From assembly GCA_902797305.1 (NCBI GenBank), contig CADBSK010000137.1, positions 1 to 38,328 of the forward strand: DNA of 38,328 bases, read 5' to 3'. The notes under the pieces were generated by a model. It searched no databases. It was not told the origin of the DNA and saw nothing but the letters and a program-made list of their open reading frames with translations. How positions within the stretch are numbered: position 1 is the first letter of the stretch; each line of letters opens with the position of its first letter. This stretch comes from an uncultured Spirochaetaceae bacterium. GTDB taxonomy: Bacteria > Spirochaetota > Spirochaetia > Treponematales > Treponemataceae. Made by a program: the position numbers and the translations under genes. This document shows, in pieces, positions 26,287 through 34,963 of this stretch.

Positions 26287-28084
26287 TGCTAAAAAATCAC
26301 AGGTTTCTCAGGCCGTAAAAAATTATCTTAAAAATCATTATCCGGTTTTAATTCTATTATTTGTAGGATATCTCCTTGTATCTGCAATTAACCTTTTTGA
26401 TGTTGCCACTAATCAGACTATTATGGCTCTTAACATCAACAATCTTGAAGTTGGTCAGATTGCCGATGAGACAATCAGAGCACCAAGATCAATACCTGCG
26501 GATGAATTAAATCCTGTCTTTATAGAAGAAGGCGAAAAAATTATCCGCAAGGGCTTTCCAATTACAGAAGAAGCATATTCAAAACTTCAAAAAATGGCTG
26601 CCAGTCCTAATTATATTGACTGGAGAGTGTTTGCTGATTCCGAATTATTTGTTTTAATTGTTATAATTGTCTGGTACTTTTTGTACACACTGGTTTCTCA
26701 AGAGCACAGAGTTCGATTAAGAGAACTTATTTACCAGGCTGTATGTTTTGTACTGGTAACAGCAGCTGTAACTTTTGGCTCTAAACTACCAATATTTAAT
26801 TCTTCATTTAGTGTCTGCATTATTGTTCCTGCAATTTTGTTTGTATTGATTCATGCGATTTTATACGGACAGTTAAGTGCAACGATTTTAAGTCTGATGC
26901 TTTCCTTTGGAGTTTTTGTTGCAAGCGACTGGGAACTGGTTCCATTTTTATTTACATTATTCTCATGTCTGTGTGCAACAGCTATAGTACGTTCTATCGA
27001 ACACAGAATCGATATGATTATCGTTTCTTTAATGCAGGCAGTTTTTAATATGGCAATTATAATTTTACTTGCTGTTATTTTTAATGAACCGTTTAAAGAA
27101 ATTCCATTTGTAATTGGGTTTGTGGCATTAAACGGTTTTCTTGCAGGCATTCTTGCTCTTGCTCTGATTACTCCAATAGAATTAATTCTAAATACAGCCT
27201 CTGTATTTAGAATGATGGATTTGTGTGATACAAATACTCCTATTCTTAAGAAGTTATTCATCACAGCCGCTGGAACATATCAGCATTCTCAGATGGTAGG
27301 TCAGCTTGCAGAAAACGCCTGCCGCGAAATTGGTGCAAACGCCTTGCTCGCAAAAGTTGGTGCATGGTATCACGATTTGGGAAAAATGGAACAGAGCGGA
27401 TACTTTGTAGAAAACCTTGCTCATGGAGAAGAAAATCCTCATGATTCAATAGCACCAACATTGTCAGCAACAATTTTAAAAAGCCATGTTAGAAAGAGTG
27501 TTGAAATTGCAAGACAACTTTATCTTCCTCAGCAGGTTATCGAAATAATAGAAGAACACCACGGAAACAGCACCATGGAATTTTTCTATGAAAAAGCAAA
27601 ATCCATGGATCCTAATACAAATCAAATTGATTTTATGTATCCGGGAAATCCGCCTACATCGAAAGAAAGTGCAGTTGTAATGCTTGCAGATAGTTGTGAG
27701 GCAGCTTCAAGAACTCTAACAAATCCAACAGAAGAACGTCTCGAAGTATTTGTTCAGACTATTTTTGATAAAAAAATGAAGAGTGGCCAGTTAGACGATT
27801 GTGATTTGACTTTCAGCGATTTGAACAAAATCAAGGCTTCTTTTGTAAAGCTTCTTGCAGCAATTAATCATAACAGAATTAAGTATCCGGATCAAAAAGA
27901 TCCTGATGAGATAAAAAAAGCGGAAGTAGAAAAAGCTATTAAGACAGATAAACTAGACAAACAGGAGGTTGCTTCTTCTGAAAAAACTTCTGCAGAAAAG
28001 AGTTCTCAGGAAAAAAAGCGTTCCCCTAAAAAAGAAGTTGTTCTAGGTGATAAAACTTTAGATGGAGTTAAGTTAAATGGCTAA
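26267..28084 (+). CDS. 7TM HD-domain phosphohydrolase, PgpH/YqfF-like, with short extracytoplasmic domain
   Basis: 605 residues. One helix (about 28-47) is followed by an extracytoplasmic segment of only about 75 residues, then about seven helices (about 122-310) and a cytoplasmic HD domain. Metal-site residues are H340 (YQHSQ), H369-D370 (YHDLGK), H431-H432 (EEHHGNS) and D475 (MLADSCEAASR). In Gram-positive PgpH this domain hydrolyses c-di-AMP. The typical large 7TMR-HDED sensor domain is mostly missing; the remaining IADETIRAPRSIPADE part matches its start. A Lys/Glu/Ser-rich tail (about 550-600) ends the protein. Substrate c-di-AMP is inference. Confidence 0.9.
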   Translation: MKNQKNNAKKSQVSQAVKNYLKNHYPVLILLFVGYLLVSAINLFDVATNQTIMALNINNLEVGQIADETIRAPRSIPADELNPVFIEEGEKIIRKGFPITEEAYSKLQKMAASPNYIDWRVFADSELFVLIVIIVWYFLYTLVSQEHRVRLRELIYQAVCFVLVTAAVTFGSKLPIFNSSFSVCIIVPAILFVLIHAILYGQLSATILSLMLSFGVFVASDWELVPFLFTLFSCLCATAIVRSIEHRIDMIIVSLMQAVFNMAIIILLAVIFNEPFKEIPFVIGFVALNGFLAGILALALITPIELILNTASVFRMMDLCDTNTPILKKLFITAAGTYQHSQMVGQLAENACREIGANALLAKVGAWYHDLGKMEQSGYFVENLAHGEENPHDSIAPTLSATILKSHVRKSVEIARQLYLPQQVIEIIEEHHGNSTMEFFYEKAKSMDPNTNQIDFMYPGNPPTSKESAVVMLADSCEAASRTLTNPTEERLEVFVQTIFDKKMKSGQLDDCDLTFSDLNKIKASFVKLLAAINHNRIKYPDQKDPDEIKKAEVEKAIKTDKLDKQEVASSEKTSAEKSSQEKKRSPKKEVVLGDKTLDGVKLNG

Positions 28085-28559
28085 TCGTGTTTTAGTTTCT
28101 ATGCAGGAAGGTTTAAGTGAACCTGCCTGGTTCAGTAATATCGAACCCTTTGTTCAACTTGCTCTGGAAAAAATTGGATATGATGGCGAAGAATTATCCA
28201 TCCTGTTTTGCAACGATCCTTTTATTCAGGAATTAAATAAAACTTATCGTGATATAGACAGTCCTACAGATGTTTTATCTTTTGAAAATGGAGATGAGTA
28301 TCAGGACGAAGAAGGCGAATGGTTTAATGCCGGGGATATTGCAATCAGTCTTGAAACCCTTCCTAAAAATGCTGAATACTTTGAAGTAGATAAGAATACT
28401 GAGTTAAAAAGACTTTTAGTTCATGGTATATTGCATTTAAATGGATATGATCACGGCGAAGAACATATAGAAAAAAATCAGGAACCAGTTTGCGAGATGC
28501 TGGTTTTGCAGGAACAGGTTCTAAAAGAACTTAATGATAAAATTATATTTACAGAATAA
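28077..28559 (+). CDS. ybeY: Endoribonuclease YbeY
   Basis: 160 residues, normal length. The zinc site HGILHLNGYDH provides H116, H120 and H126 in the family H-x3-H-x5-H spacing; the preceding SPTDVLSFENGDE segment is also characteristic. YbeY is a metal-dependent RNase required for 16S rRNA 3' maturation and ribosome quality control. The gene overlaps the HD-hydrolase gene by 8 bp, with a GGAG about 11 nt before its ATG, and is followed after 18 bp by a CorC-like gene. The phoH-HD-ybeY-corC order is common in bacteria. Confidence 0.97.
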   Translation: MANRVLVSMQEGLSEPAWFSNIEPFVQLALEKIGYDGEELSILFCNDPFIQELNKTYRDIDSPTDVLSFENGDEYQDEEGEWFNAGDIAISLETLPKNAEYFEVDKNTELKRLLVHGILHLNGYDHGEEHIEKNQEPVCEMLVLQEQVLKELNDKIIFTE

Positions 28560-28577
28560 AAAAAGGTATTTAAAAGA

Positions 28578-29390
28578 ATGGGATTTTCATTATTTAAAAG
28601 AAAAAAGAATACAAAAAACTCAACTTCAGAAGAATTAACACCTGAGCAGATTGAAATTTTAAACGAAGAAAAACAGGATATGATTCAGGGAATTGAAGAT
28701 TTAAGTGAAACTTCTGTAAAAGAAGTTATGGTTCCTAGAATTGATGTTGATTTTATTTCTGTTGATATTTCTCAAGAGGAATTGATTCAAAAAATTGCAG
28801 AAAGTGGTCATTCAAGATTTCCTGTTTACAGCGAGTCTATCGATAATGTTATTGGGGTTTTGTATGTAAAGGATTTAATTTATACCTCGTTACAAAATCA
28901 TCAGAGTGTAGATTTAGAAAAAATTATCCGCAAGGCATATTTTGTTCCCGAAAGTAAACGCATTGACACTCTTCTTCGAGAATTTAAGCGAAAACATTTA
29001 CATATTGCTATTGCAATCGATGAATACGGTGGAATTGCAGGCATTATCACCATGGAAGACATCATCGAAGAAATTGTTGGCGATATTCAGGATGAGTTTG
29101 ATAACGAACGGGAAGATATTATAACCGTAGGAGAAAACGTCTGGTTGTGTGACGCCCGCGTAGATCTTGATGATTTAAATGAAACAATACAGGCTGAGTT
29201 TCCTACAAATGATTTTGATTCTCTTGGTGGATTTGTATTCGATTTGTTTGGAAAAATCCCTGTTAAATTTGAAAAAACGACCTGGAACGATTTTGAATTT
29301 ATAGTTCAAGATATGGAAGGTCATCGTATAAATGTAATAAAAGTAATAAGAAAGTCAGAGGGGAATGATAAGGATGAAGAAAAAGAATAG
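28578..29390 (+). CDS. CorC/TlyC-like CBS-domain protein
   Basis: 270 residues, soluble. After a Lys-rich start, residues about 45-185 hold two CBS motifs (SRFPVYSESIDNVIGVLYVKDL and the segment ending GIAGIITMEDIIEEIVGDIQDE). Residues about 195-265 are a CorC_HlyC (transporter-associated) domain (FDSLGGFVFDLFGKIPV). The transmembrane DUF21 part found in many relatives is absent, as in E. coli CorC. Such proteins are linked to Mg2+/Co2+ homeostasis; treponemal members were annotated hemolysin TlyC without good evidence. An AAAGGT lies about 11 nt before the ATG. The 3' end overlaps the TPR gene. Confidence 0.92.
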   Translation: MGFSLFKRKKNTKNSTSEELTPEQIEILNEEKQDMIQGIEDLSETSVKEVMVPRIDVDFISVDISQEELIQKIAESGHSRFPVYSESIDNVIGVLYVKDLIYTSLQNHQSVDLEKIIRKAYFVPESKRIDTLLREFKRKHLHIAIAIDEYGGIAGIITMEDIIEEIVGDIQDEFDNEREDIITVGENVWLCDARVDLDDLNETIQAEFPTNDFDSLGGFVFDLFGKIPVKFEKTTWNDFEFIVQDMEGHRINVIKVIRKSEGNDKDEEKE

Positions 29391-31473
29391 TCTTTTTTGT
29401 GCTGTAACTTTTTTCATTTTATTTGCTTCTCAGCTTGTTTTTGCACAAGAAAAAACTGCCAGCATGCTTTATGATGAGGGGCTTGAGTTTCAGAATCAAG
29501 AAAACTGGTATCAGGCGAGTCAGCTCTACATGGAAGCCTTGCAAAAAAATCCAGTTTATGGTGATGTTTGGTTTCATCTTGCACAATGTTCTTATCAATT
29601 AGGTGAATATGACCTTGTACTAGAACAGCTTGCGCAGGCAGAACTTTATTCAAAGGATGATAGTTCTATCAATAATCTAAAGGGTATGACCTATATTGCT
29701 CTGGGTAATTTTAGTGATGCAAGATTAATTTTTGAAGGAATTATTAAATCCCGCCCAAATGATATTGACGCCCGTTTTGGTCTTGCTGAACTAGACTTGT
29801 TTGATGGTAAAATTACCGGAGCCGAAAAACAATATACAGAAGCATTAAAGCGTTCTGCAGAAAATAGAAAAGCTCTTTTAAGTCTGGCTCTTGTAAGTGC
29901 CCAGCTTGGCAAAACAGAAAACGCAAAGCGTTATATCGGACAGGCATTGACATATTACTCTGATCAGGCAGAAGTTCATTATATTTCAGCTATTATTAAT
30001 TCTATGCTTGGTGATATAAAAGGTGCCGAAATGGCTTGCCGCGTTGCCGTAGAAGTTGACGGTAACTACGATAAAGCTTATGAATTACTCACAAAAGTAA
30101 GGTATGCCCAGGGAGATTTTGAAGAAGTTATCTCTATTTGTGATTTTAGAATTGGTCGTGAACGAAACAGTCTTAATTCCTGGTATTTAAAAGGAGCTGC
30201 ACAGCTTGCAAAAGGGCAGGATTTAGAAGCCATCGAAACCTGGACACAGGGGCTTTCTATTCAACCTGAAGACGAAGTTATGCGCGCCGCCCTGGAACTG
30301 GCAGTAAAAGATAGTATTGCATTAGAAGATTCAAGGCGAGAACAGTGGGCAACATATCATATAGAAAAAGCTCATGAATACCGCCGTCGTTATGACAGTA
30401 CTGGAACTACTTACGAGTATCAGCGGGCATTAAAAATTCAGCCGGGTAATGAAGAAGCTCGTATGGCTTTTGCAGATATGCTTGAATTAAACGGATTACA
30501 CGAGTTATATCTGGATCAGCTTTTGTTTGTTAATCAGATTAAAAGCGAAGAAGAAAATCCAAGCCTTGAGCGTACTCAAATGAACGACAAAATCGAAGCT
30601 TTTGAAGATTTGCTTCAGGATTCTCTTGCAAAAAAATGGAAAGTTCAGCCTTTTTATCTTGATAAAACCCGATGGAATCTTGGTCTTTTCTATCTTCCTT
30701 CTTCGGTAAATTCATACCACGCTCAGAATAATCGCATTGCTGCAGAATTTGCCTCAGATATTTTTGGAGGAATTGCTTCTACTGCAGTTCAGACAATTCC
30801 CTACGAAGTAAAAAGTTTTGGTTCTGCATATCAAAAAGCCAGAACAGAAAAAATGGATTATTTTGTTCTTCTCTCTGTTGATGAGGGAAGTCGTGATATT
30901 ACTTTGACTTATACAATGTATTCTGGCAGAACAGGTACAAAACTTTTGGAAAATTCCTTGTACGCAACTGGTAATGACAGATATGCTTCTGTATTCCGAC
31001 GCTTTAGAACTGATATTCTTGATCGCTTGACGGTTAGAGGTAAAATTATCGACCGAAAAGGAAAAACTCTTTTGCTGGATATTGGCAAATCAGAAAATCT
31101 TGTTAATGGATCTGTTTTTGATATCGTACGTAAAAATTCAATTCAAACTGCTGCAAGCGGTATGGGGGTAGTCTACAATAGCGATGATATCCTTGGTACT
31201 GTAACGGTAACTACAGTTGGAGAAGAAGTCAGCGAAGGTCTTTTGGAGTACAAAGGATTTTATGACCGTATAAATACTAATGACGAAGTTGTTTTAATTT
31301 CTATGCCAAAACCAGAAGAAGAAGCTGCCGGTGGCACTGTAGTTCCTGTTGCAGATAATGCTCCAAATGCGGATGCTAATGGGCAGGCATTAAATAAAAA
31401 GAGCCTTACGGCACAAGATATTGGTGTGCGTAGAGCTCCTTCCTTTGTTGAAATTATTCGTAGTATTTATTAG
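29374..31473 (+). CDS. Secreted tetratricopeptide-repeat protein
   Basis: 699 residues from ATG 29374, chosen over ATG 29365 because the GAGGGG (58-63 of that block) is 10 nt upstream and the signal peptide then starts MKKKNSLFCA; the peptide ends VFAQ. Residues about 30-330 contain eight or more TPR units (for example YQASQLYMEALQKNPVYGDVWFHLAQCSYQLGEYD). A mixed region follows, then about 460-560 a beta-rich segment (YFVLLSVDEGSRDITLTYTMYSG) and near 570-660 a domain with KGKTLLLDIGKSENLVNGSVFDIVR, resembling a FlgT- or CsgG-like periplasmic domain (tentative). It is probably periplasmic and acts as a scaffold. It is the last gene of the phoH operon and converges with the Fn3/TPR gene, with a 1-bp gap. 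Confidence 0.85.
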   Translation: MKKKNSLFCAVTFFILFASQLVFAQEKTASMLYDEGLEFQNQENWYQASQLYMEALQKNPVYGDVWFHLAQCSYQLGEYDLVLEQLAQAELYSKDDSSINNLKGMTYIALGNFSDARLIFEGIIKSRPNDIDARFGLAELDLFDGKITGAEKQYTEALKRSAENRKALLSLALVSAQLGKTENAKRYIGQALTYYSDQAEVHYISAIINSMLGDIKGAEMACRVAVEVDGNYDKAYELLTKVRYAQGDFEEVISICDFRIGRERNSLNSWYLKGAAQLAKGQDLEAIETWTQGLSIQPEDEVMRAALELAVKDSIALEDSRREQWATYHIEKAHEYRRRYDSTGTTYEYQRALKIQPGNEEARMAFADMLELNGLHELYLDQLLFVNQIKSEEENPSLERTQMNDKIEAFEDLLQDSLAKKWKVQPFYLDKTRWNLGLFYLPSSVNSYHAQNNRIAAEFASDIFGGIASTAVQTIPYEVKSFGSAYQKARTEKMDYFVLLSVDEGSRDITLTYTMYSGRTGTKLLENSLYATGNDRYASVFRRFRTDILDRLTVRGKIIDRKGKTLLLDIGKSENLVNGSVFDIVRKNSIQTAASGMGVVYNSDDILGTVTVTTVGEEVSEGLLEYKGFYDRINTNDEVVLISMPKPEEEAAGGTVVPVADNAPNADANGQALNKKSLTAQDIGVRRAPSFVEIIRSIY

Positions 31474-31474
31474 T

Positions 31475-32377
31475 TTACTCTCCTTCAATAACAACTTTGT
31501 CCAGGGAGTTTTCTATCCATTTTTTTGCAACAGCAGGGTAATCACTGTAGACTGCTACAAATTGCTTAACCGCGTTTTTGTAGTCTTCTTCAAAATAATA
31601 GGCTTCGCCAAGATAAAAAGTTGCTCTTTTAGTAACGCTCTCTGTCCTGTTTGTTCCCAGCAGTTGAGTAAGTTGTTTTTGAGCTAAAGAATAATTTTTC
31701 TGGATAAAAGATCTTTTTAGTATTTCGAATAAAAGATAGTCATCCCCATTTTCAGGCGCAATGAGATCTTCTTCAAAAATGTATGGATTTAGTAATTCAG
31801 GTTCAGAATTGATTTTTTTACCGGCCAGACTAGGAACTACATTTTTTGCTTTGTCGCTAATAACTGTTTTTTTACGGTTTCTTCCTTCTGTTAAATCAAG
31901 GTAAGGAAGGGGAGTTTCTCTTAAAGTTCCTTCTGGAATAATCTTTTCTTCTGCTGCAACAGCTTTATTTTTTGAAGTCTTTTTTTGTTTTACAATCAGA
32001 TGAGTTCCATTGACTGTAGAATTTATCGATGGAAGAATTATATCGAATATTGTGCTTCCGGTCTGGCATAAAACTGCATAATAATAATCGTTATAGTCTT
32101 CTACTGTATCCTGCCATCCACTGAGTTTAGGATCTAATTCTACATAAGGGGTTGCGTTTGATATATCAGTGTAATTAGCAATTGGGAGAGAACTTTTATA
32201 AACTAAAAGTTTTGTGATTTTTGGTTCTGGAGTTTTAGGAAGTTTCCATGAGAGATTTATATTTGTTCCAGTTGTCCCTGTAGCCGATAGTTCTGTTATA
32301 ATCGGTCTGTCTTTGGCAAAACAAAGTGAACAGAAAATTAAAAAATAAGACAAGGTAAAAATAATTTTTTTCTTCAT
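31475..32377 (-). CDS. Secreted protein with Fn3-like N-terminus and TPR-like C-terminus
   Basis: 300 residues. Signal peptide of about 21 residues (ending CFAK). Residues about 22-110 resemble one fibronectin type III domain (ITELSATGTTGTNINLSWKLP). A disordered Lys/Thr/Ala/Glu-rich linker follows, and residues about 215-290 form two or three TPR-like helix pairs (KNYSLAQKQLTQLLG, ATFYLGEAYYFEEDYKNAVKQF). It is a likely periplasmic protein of unknown role. Its tail faces the other TPR protein, only 1 bp apart and without a terminator, so the transcripts must run into each other. The start is fixed by the promoter directly before the ATG. Confidence 0.78.
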   Translation of the reverse strand: MKKKIIFTLSYFLIFCSLCFAKDRPIITELSATGTTGTNINLSWKLPKTPEPKITKLLVYKSSLPIANYTDISNATPYVELDPKLSGWQDTVEDYNDYYYAVLCQTGSTIFDIILPSINSTVNGTHLIVKQKKTSKNKAVAAEEKIIPEGTLRETPLPYLDLTEGRNRKKTVISDKAKNVVPSLAGKKINSEPELLNPYIFEEDLIAPENGDDYLLFEILKRSFIQKNYSLAQKQLTQLLGTNRTESVTKRATFYLGEAYYFEEDYKNAVKQFVAVYSDYPAVAKKWIENSLDKVVIEGE

Positions 32378-32412
32378 ATAAAAATAATAATCGCAAATAA
32401 GTGTAAAATCAA
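32378..32412 (-). promoter_or_regulatory. Promoter of the Fn3/TPR-like gene, predicted leaderless
   Basis: On the minus strand TTGATT (32412-32407), a 17-bp spacer and TATTAT (32389-32384) end 6 nt before the ATG at 32377. There is no Shine-Dalgarno. Confidence 0.6.
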
Positions 32413-32458
32413 TATAAAGCGGATTTTGAGGGGAACAAAATCTGCTTAAAATGTGTAA

Positions 32459-32495
32459 TTGCTAAAAGTATTTGATTCCTTTATACTCTTTTTCT
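32459..32495 (+). promoter_or_regulatory. Promoter of the RlmI-like/miaA operon, predicted leaderless
   Basis: TTGCTA (32459-32464), a 17-bp spacer and TATACT (32482-32487) end 8 nt before ATG 32496. The in-frame TTG at 32472 falls inside the promoter, so 32496 is the start. The 8-nt stretch is pyrimidine-rich with no ribosome site. Confidence 0.6.
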
Positions 32496-33752
32496 ATGAA
32501 AGTATTTCCAAGAGTTTTTTTAAATGCAAAAGAAGAAAAAGAAATTCAAACAGGATTTCCATGGGTATTTGATAACGAAATTTCACATATAAAATACAGA
32601 GAAACTGAAGCTGATGAATGGATTCAACAGCCTCTATCGGAATGTAAAGTTCCTGATGGTACTGGTGTAGAGGTTTATACCAAGGCCGGCGGTTTTTTAG
32701 GAACTGGAATTATCAATAAAAATTCAAAGATAACTATTAGACTTATTTCTACTGAGCATGCAGACAAAGTTTTTTTGGATATTGATGCTTTTTGGGAAAA
32801 AAGAGTATTTGATGCAGTAAACATAAGAAGAGTTCATTATTCTGAAAATGATTCTTATCGTTTGATTTTCGGCGAAGCAGATTTAATTCCGGGTCTCATT
32901 GTAGAACGATACTGTGATACCAAGGGTAAGGTAGTTCTTGTAGTTCAATTCCTCGCAATGGCTTGTAATGTATTTAGAGATTCAATTCTTTCTGCATTAA
33001 AAAAAGCCTGTTCTCCTGATGCCATATATGAGAGGGTAGAAGAGGATATTTCTATAAAAGAAGGTCTTTCAAATAAAAATGGCTGGATCTATCATTCTTA
33101 TGATACGTCTCTTCAGATTTTAGAAAATGAAATCGTACTCAATGTTGATATACAAAACGGACAGAAGACAGGATATTTCCTTGATCAGAAAGACAATAGA
33201 AAAATTGCTGCTGCATTCTGCCACGGTAAGCGGGTTCTTGATACATTTACTCATACAGGAGCTTTTGGTTTGAATGCTTTTAAAGCCGGTGCAAAAGAAG
33301 TTATTTCTGTTGATATTAGTCCAGAAGCTGTTCAAATGGTCAATAAAAACATCCATGATAATAAGGCAGAAAAAGTCGTAAAGAGTGTGTGTGCTGATGT
33401 TTTTGATTTGTTAAAAGATTACGAAAAACAAGGTCAGAAATTTGATGTCATTATTCTTGACCCTCCGGCTTTTACAAAGAGTGCAAAAGCCATACAAAAA
33501 GCATATGGTGGTTATAAAGAAATCAACCTTAGAGCAATGCGGCTTTTAAACGAGGGCGGAATACTGGTGACCTGCTCTTGTTCCCATTTCTTTGATTCAC
33601 ATTATTTTTACGATATGCTTATGCATGCAGCCATGGATAGTCACAAGAAAGTCCAAATCCTTGAAAAACGAGGTGCTGGACCAGACCATCCTGTACTTTT
33701 GGGATATCCAAAATCAGAATATCTTAAATGTGCCATTTGCAGAGTTTTGTAA
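32496..33752 (+). CDS. Class I SAM-dependent rRNA methyltransferase (RlmI-like)
   Basis: 418 residues. Residues about 1-90 are a PUA-like domain (FPRVFLNAKEEKEIQTGFPWVFDNEI). Residues about 195-380 are a Rossmann methyltransferase: YFLDQKDNR, the SAM-binding VLDTFTHTGAFGLNAFKAGA, VDISPEAV, and the catalytic-type motif ILDPPAFTKS. RlmI methylates a 23S rRNA cytosine at C5 in E. coli; the exact target here is not proven. The C-terminal TCSCSHFFD may correspond to the family's cysteine-containing segment. It is followed 5 bp later by miaA, so both RNA-modifying enzymes are probably co-transcribed. Confidence 0.92.
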   Translation: MKVFPRVFLNAKEEKEIQTGFPWVFDNEISHIKYRETEADEWIQQPLSECKVPDGTGVEVYTKAGGFLGTGIINKNSKITIRLISTEHADKVFLDIDAFWEKRVFDAVNIRRVHYSENDSYRLIFGEADLIPGLIVERYCDTKGKVVLVVQFLAMACNVFRDSILSALKKACSPDAIYERVEEDISIKEGLSNKNGWIYHSYDTSLQILENEIVLNVDIQNGQKTGYFLDQKDNRKIAAAFCHGKRVLDTFTHTGAFGLNAFKAGAKEVISVDISPEAVQMVNKNIHDNKAEKVVKSVCADVFDLLKDYEKQGQKFDVIILDPPAFTKSAKAIQKAYGGYKEINLRAMRLLNEGGILVTCSCSHFFDSHYFYDMLMHAAMDSHKKVQILEKRGAGPDHPVLLGYPKSEYLKCAICRVL

Positions 33753-33757
33753 AAGAT

Positions 33758-34726
33758 ATGAAAGAATATAATTGTGTTGTAGTTTTAGGTCCTACTGCCG
33801 TTGGAAAAACTAGCATCGGTGTACAAATTGCAAAGCAGGGACACGGAGAAATAATTTCTGCAGACTCAAGGCAAACCTATAAAGGCTTGGATATAGGCTC
33901 TGGTAAAGATTTAAAAGATTATGTGGTAGATGGAGTATCCATTCCTTATCACATGATTGATATAACAACTCTTGATGTTGAATACAATGTCTTTCACTAT
34001 CAGCAGGAATTTTACCGTGTCTTTGATGACCTTGAGAAACGCAAGGTTCTTCCTGTAATTGTCGGAGGAACGGGCCTATACCTGGATGCAATTATTCGTA
34101 ATTACGATTTAGTAGATGTTCCTGAAGACAAAGAGTTACGCCAAAAGTTAAAGGATAAATCCTTGGAAGAATTAGCAAAAATGTACCTGGATTTAAAACC
34201 TGATTTACACACTAAAAATGATTTAGAAGAGCGGGAAAGGGTTATTCGTGGCATAGAGATTTATTACGGAACACATGGCGAAAAAGCTCTGGAATTAAAA
34301 AGTAAAATGTATCCACGGCCTGATATTCGGCCTCTGATAATTGGTACTACATTTGATAGAACTAAGGTAAGGGAGAATATTTATAAACGCCTTGTTGAGC
34401 GCCTTGATGAAGGTATGCTTGATGAAGTAAAGAATCTTCATGACCAGGGATATTCCTGGGAAAGACTTGAAAAACTAGGTTTGGAATATCGCTACTGTTC
34501 TCAATATCTTCAGGGTAAATATGAATCTCTTGAAATTATGACTCAAGAACTTTTTATTGCCATCAGGCAGTTTGCTAAACGACAGGAAACCTGGTTTAGA
34601 TTTATGGAAAAAAACGGTGTAGAAATCAACTGGCTTCCACCGGTTCAGGATAAACAGCCTAGAATAGAGGCTGCCATCCAGTTATGCCGAAACAGCAACC
34701 TTAACAGTTTCTTCGATTTCTGTTAA
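33758..34726 (+). CDS. miaA: tRNA dimethylallyltransferase
   Basis: 322 residues from ATG 33758, 5 bp after the upstream stop; the open frame to 33728 overlaps that gene and adds residues not seen in MiaA. The P-loop is GPTAVGKTS (residues about 9-17), followed by SADSRQTYKGLDIGSGK (the substrate-binding DSRQ loop), VGGTGLYLDAI and RQFAKRQETWF. It transfers dimethylallyl to A37 of tRNAs that read U-initial codons. No clear Shine-Dalgarno, so translation may be coupled. Its last 45 bp overlap a small gene on the other strand. Confidence 0.95.
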   Translation: MKEYNCVVVLGPTAVGKTSIGVQIAKQGHGEIISADSRQTYKGLDIGSGKDLKDYVVDGVSIPYHMIDITTLDVEYNVFHYQQEFYRVFDDLEKRKVLPVIVGGTGLYLDAIIRNYDLVDVPEDKELRQKLKDKSLEELAKMYLDLKPDLHTKNDLEERERVIRGIEIYYGTHGEKALELKSKMYPRPDIRPLIIGTTFDRTKVRENIYKRLVERLDEGMLDEVKNLHDQGYSWERLEKLGLEYRYCSQYLQGKYESLEIMTQELFIAIRQFAKRQETWFRFMEKNGVEINWLPPVQDKQPRIEAAIQLCRNSNLNSFFDFC

Positions 34727-34900
34727 ATATCCTGTTCTGATACAGCATTCAAATAATTCTTTGCTCAAAAAATCTGTTTTAACATCGTTATAACCGTCTA
34801 AATCACGAACAATACGGATAACATAGCCGTCTTCCATTTCCTGAACGATTGTCATGTAGTCATTCTTATTGCCTAAACTCTTAAGTGAATATTTTTTCAT
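34682..34900 (-). CDS. Small hypothetical protein, 72 residues
   Basis: The ATG at 34900 has a very strong GGGAGG ribosome site 5 nt upstream, which supports a real gene despite its size. The protein is soluble and acidic: a basic start (MKKYSLKSLG), a beta-like MTIVQEMEDGYVIRIVRDLDGY segment and a helical FLSKELFECCIRTGYL. It has no signal peptide. I do not recognise the family. Its 3' end runs 45 bp into miaA on the opposite strand. It is divergent from the TatD-like gene, and the two share the 63-bp region at 34901-34963. Confidence 0.75.
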   Translation of the reverse strand: MKKYSLKSLGNKNDYMTIVQEMEDGYVIRIVRDLDGYNDVKTDFLSKELFECCIRTGYLTEIEETVKVAVSA

Positions 34901-34926
34901 AGGTTCCTCCCAAAAGGTTTTAATAT

Positions 34927-34963
34927 TTGAACTACATTTATATATTCGGTATATTAAAAATAA
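34927..34963 (+). promoter_or_regulatory. Promoter of the TatD-family gene, predicted leaderless
   Basis: TTGAAC (34927-34932), a 17-bp spacer and TATATT (34950-34955) end 8 nt before ATG 34964. The 8 nt are all A/T with no Shine-Dalgarno. Confidence 0.55.

Noticed and set aside
32472..32495. TTG start for the RlmI-like gene
   Set aside because: It falls within the spacer upstream of the TATACT box at 32482-32487.
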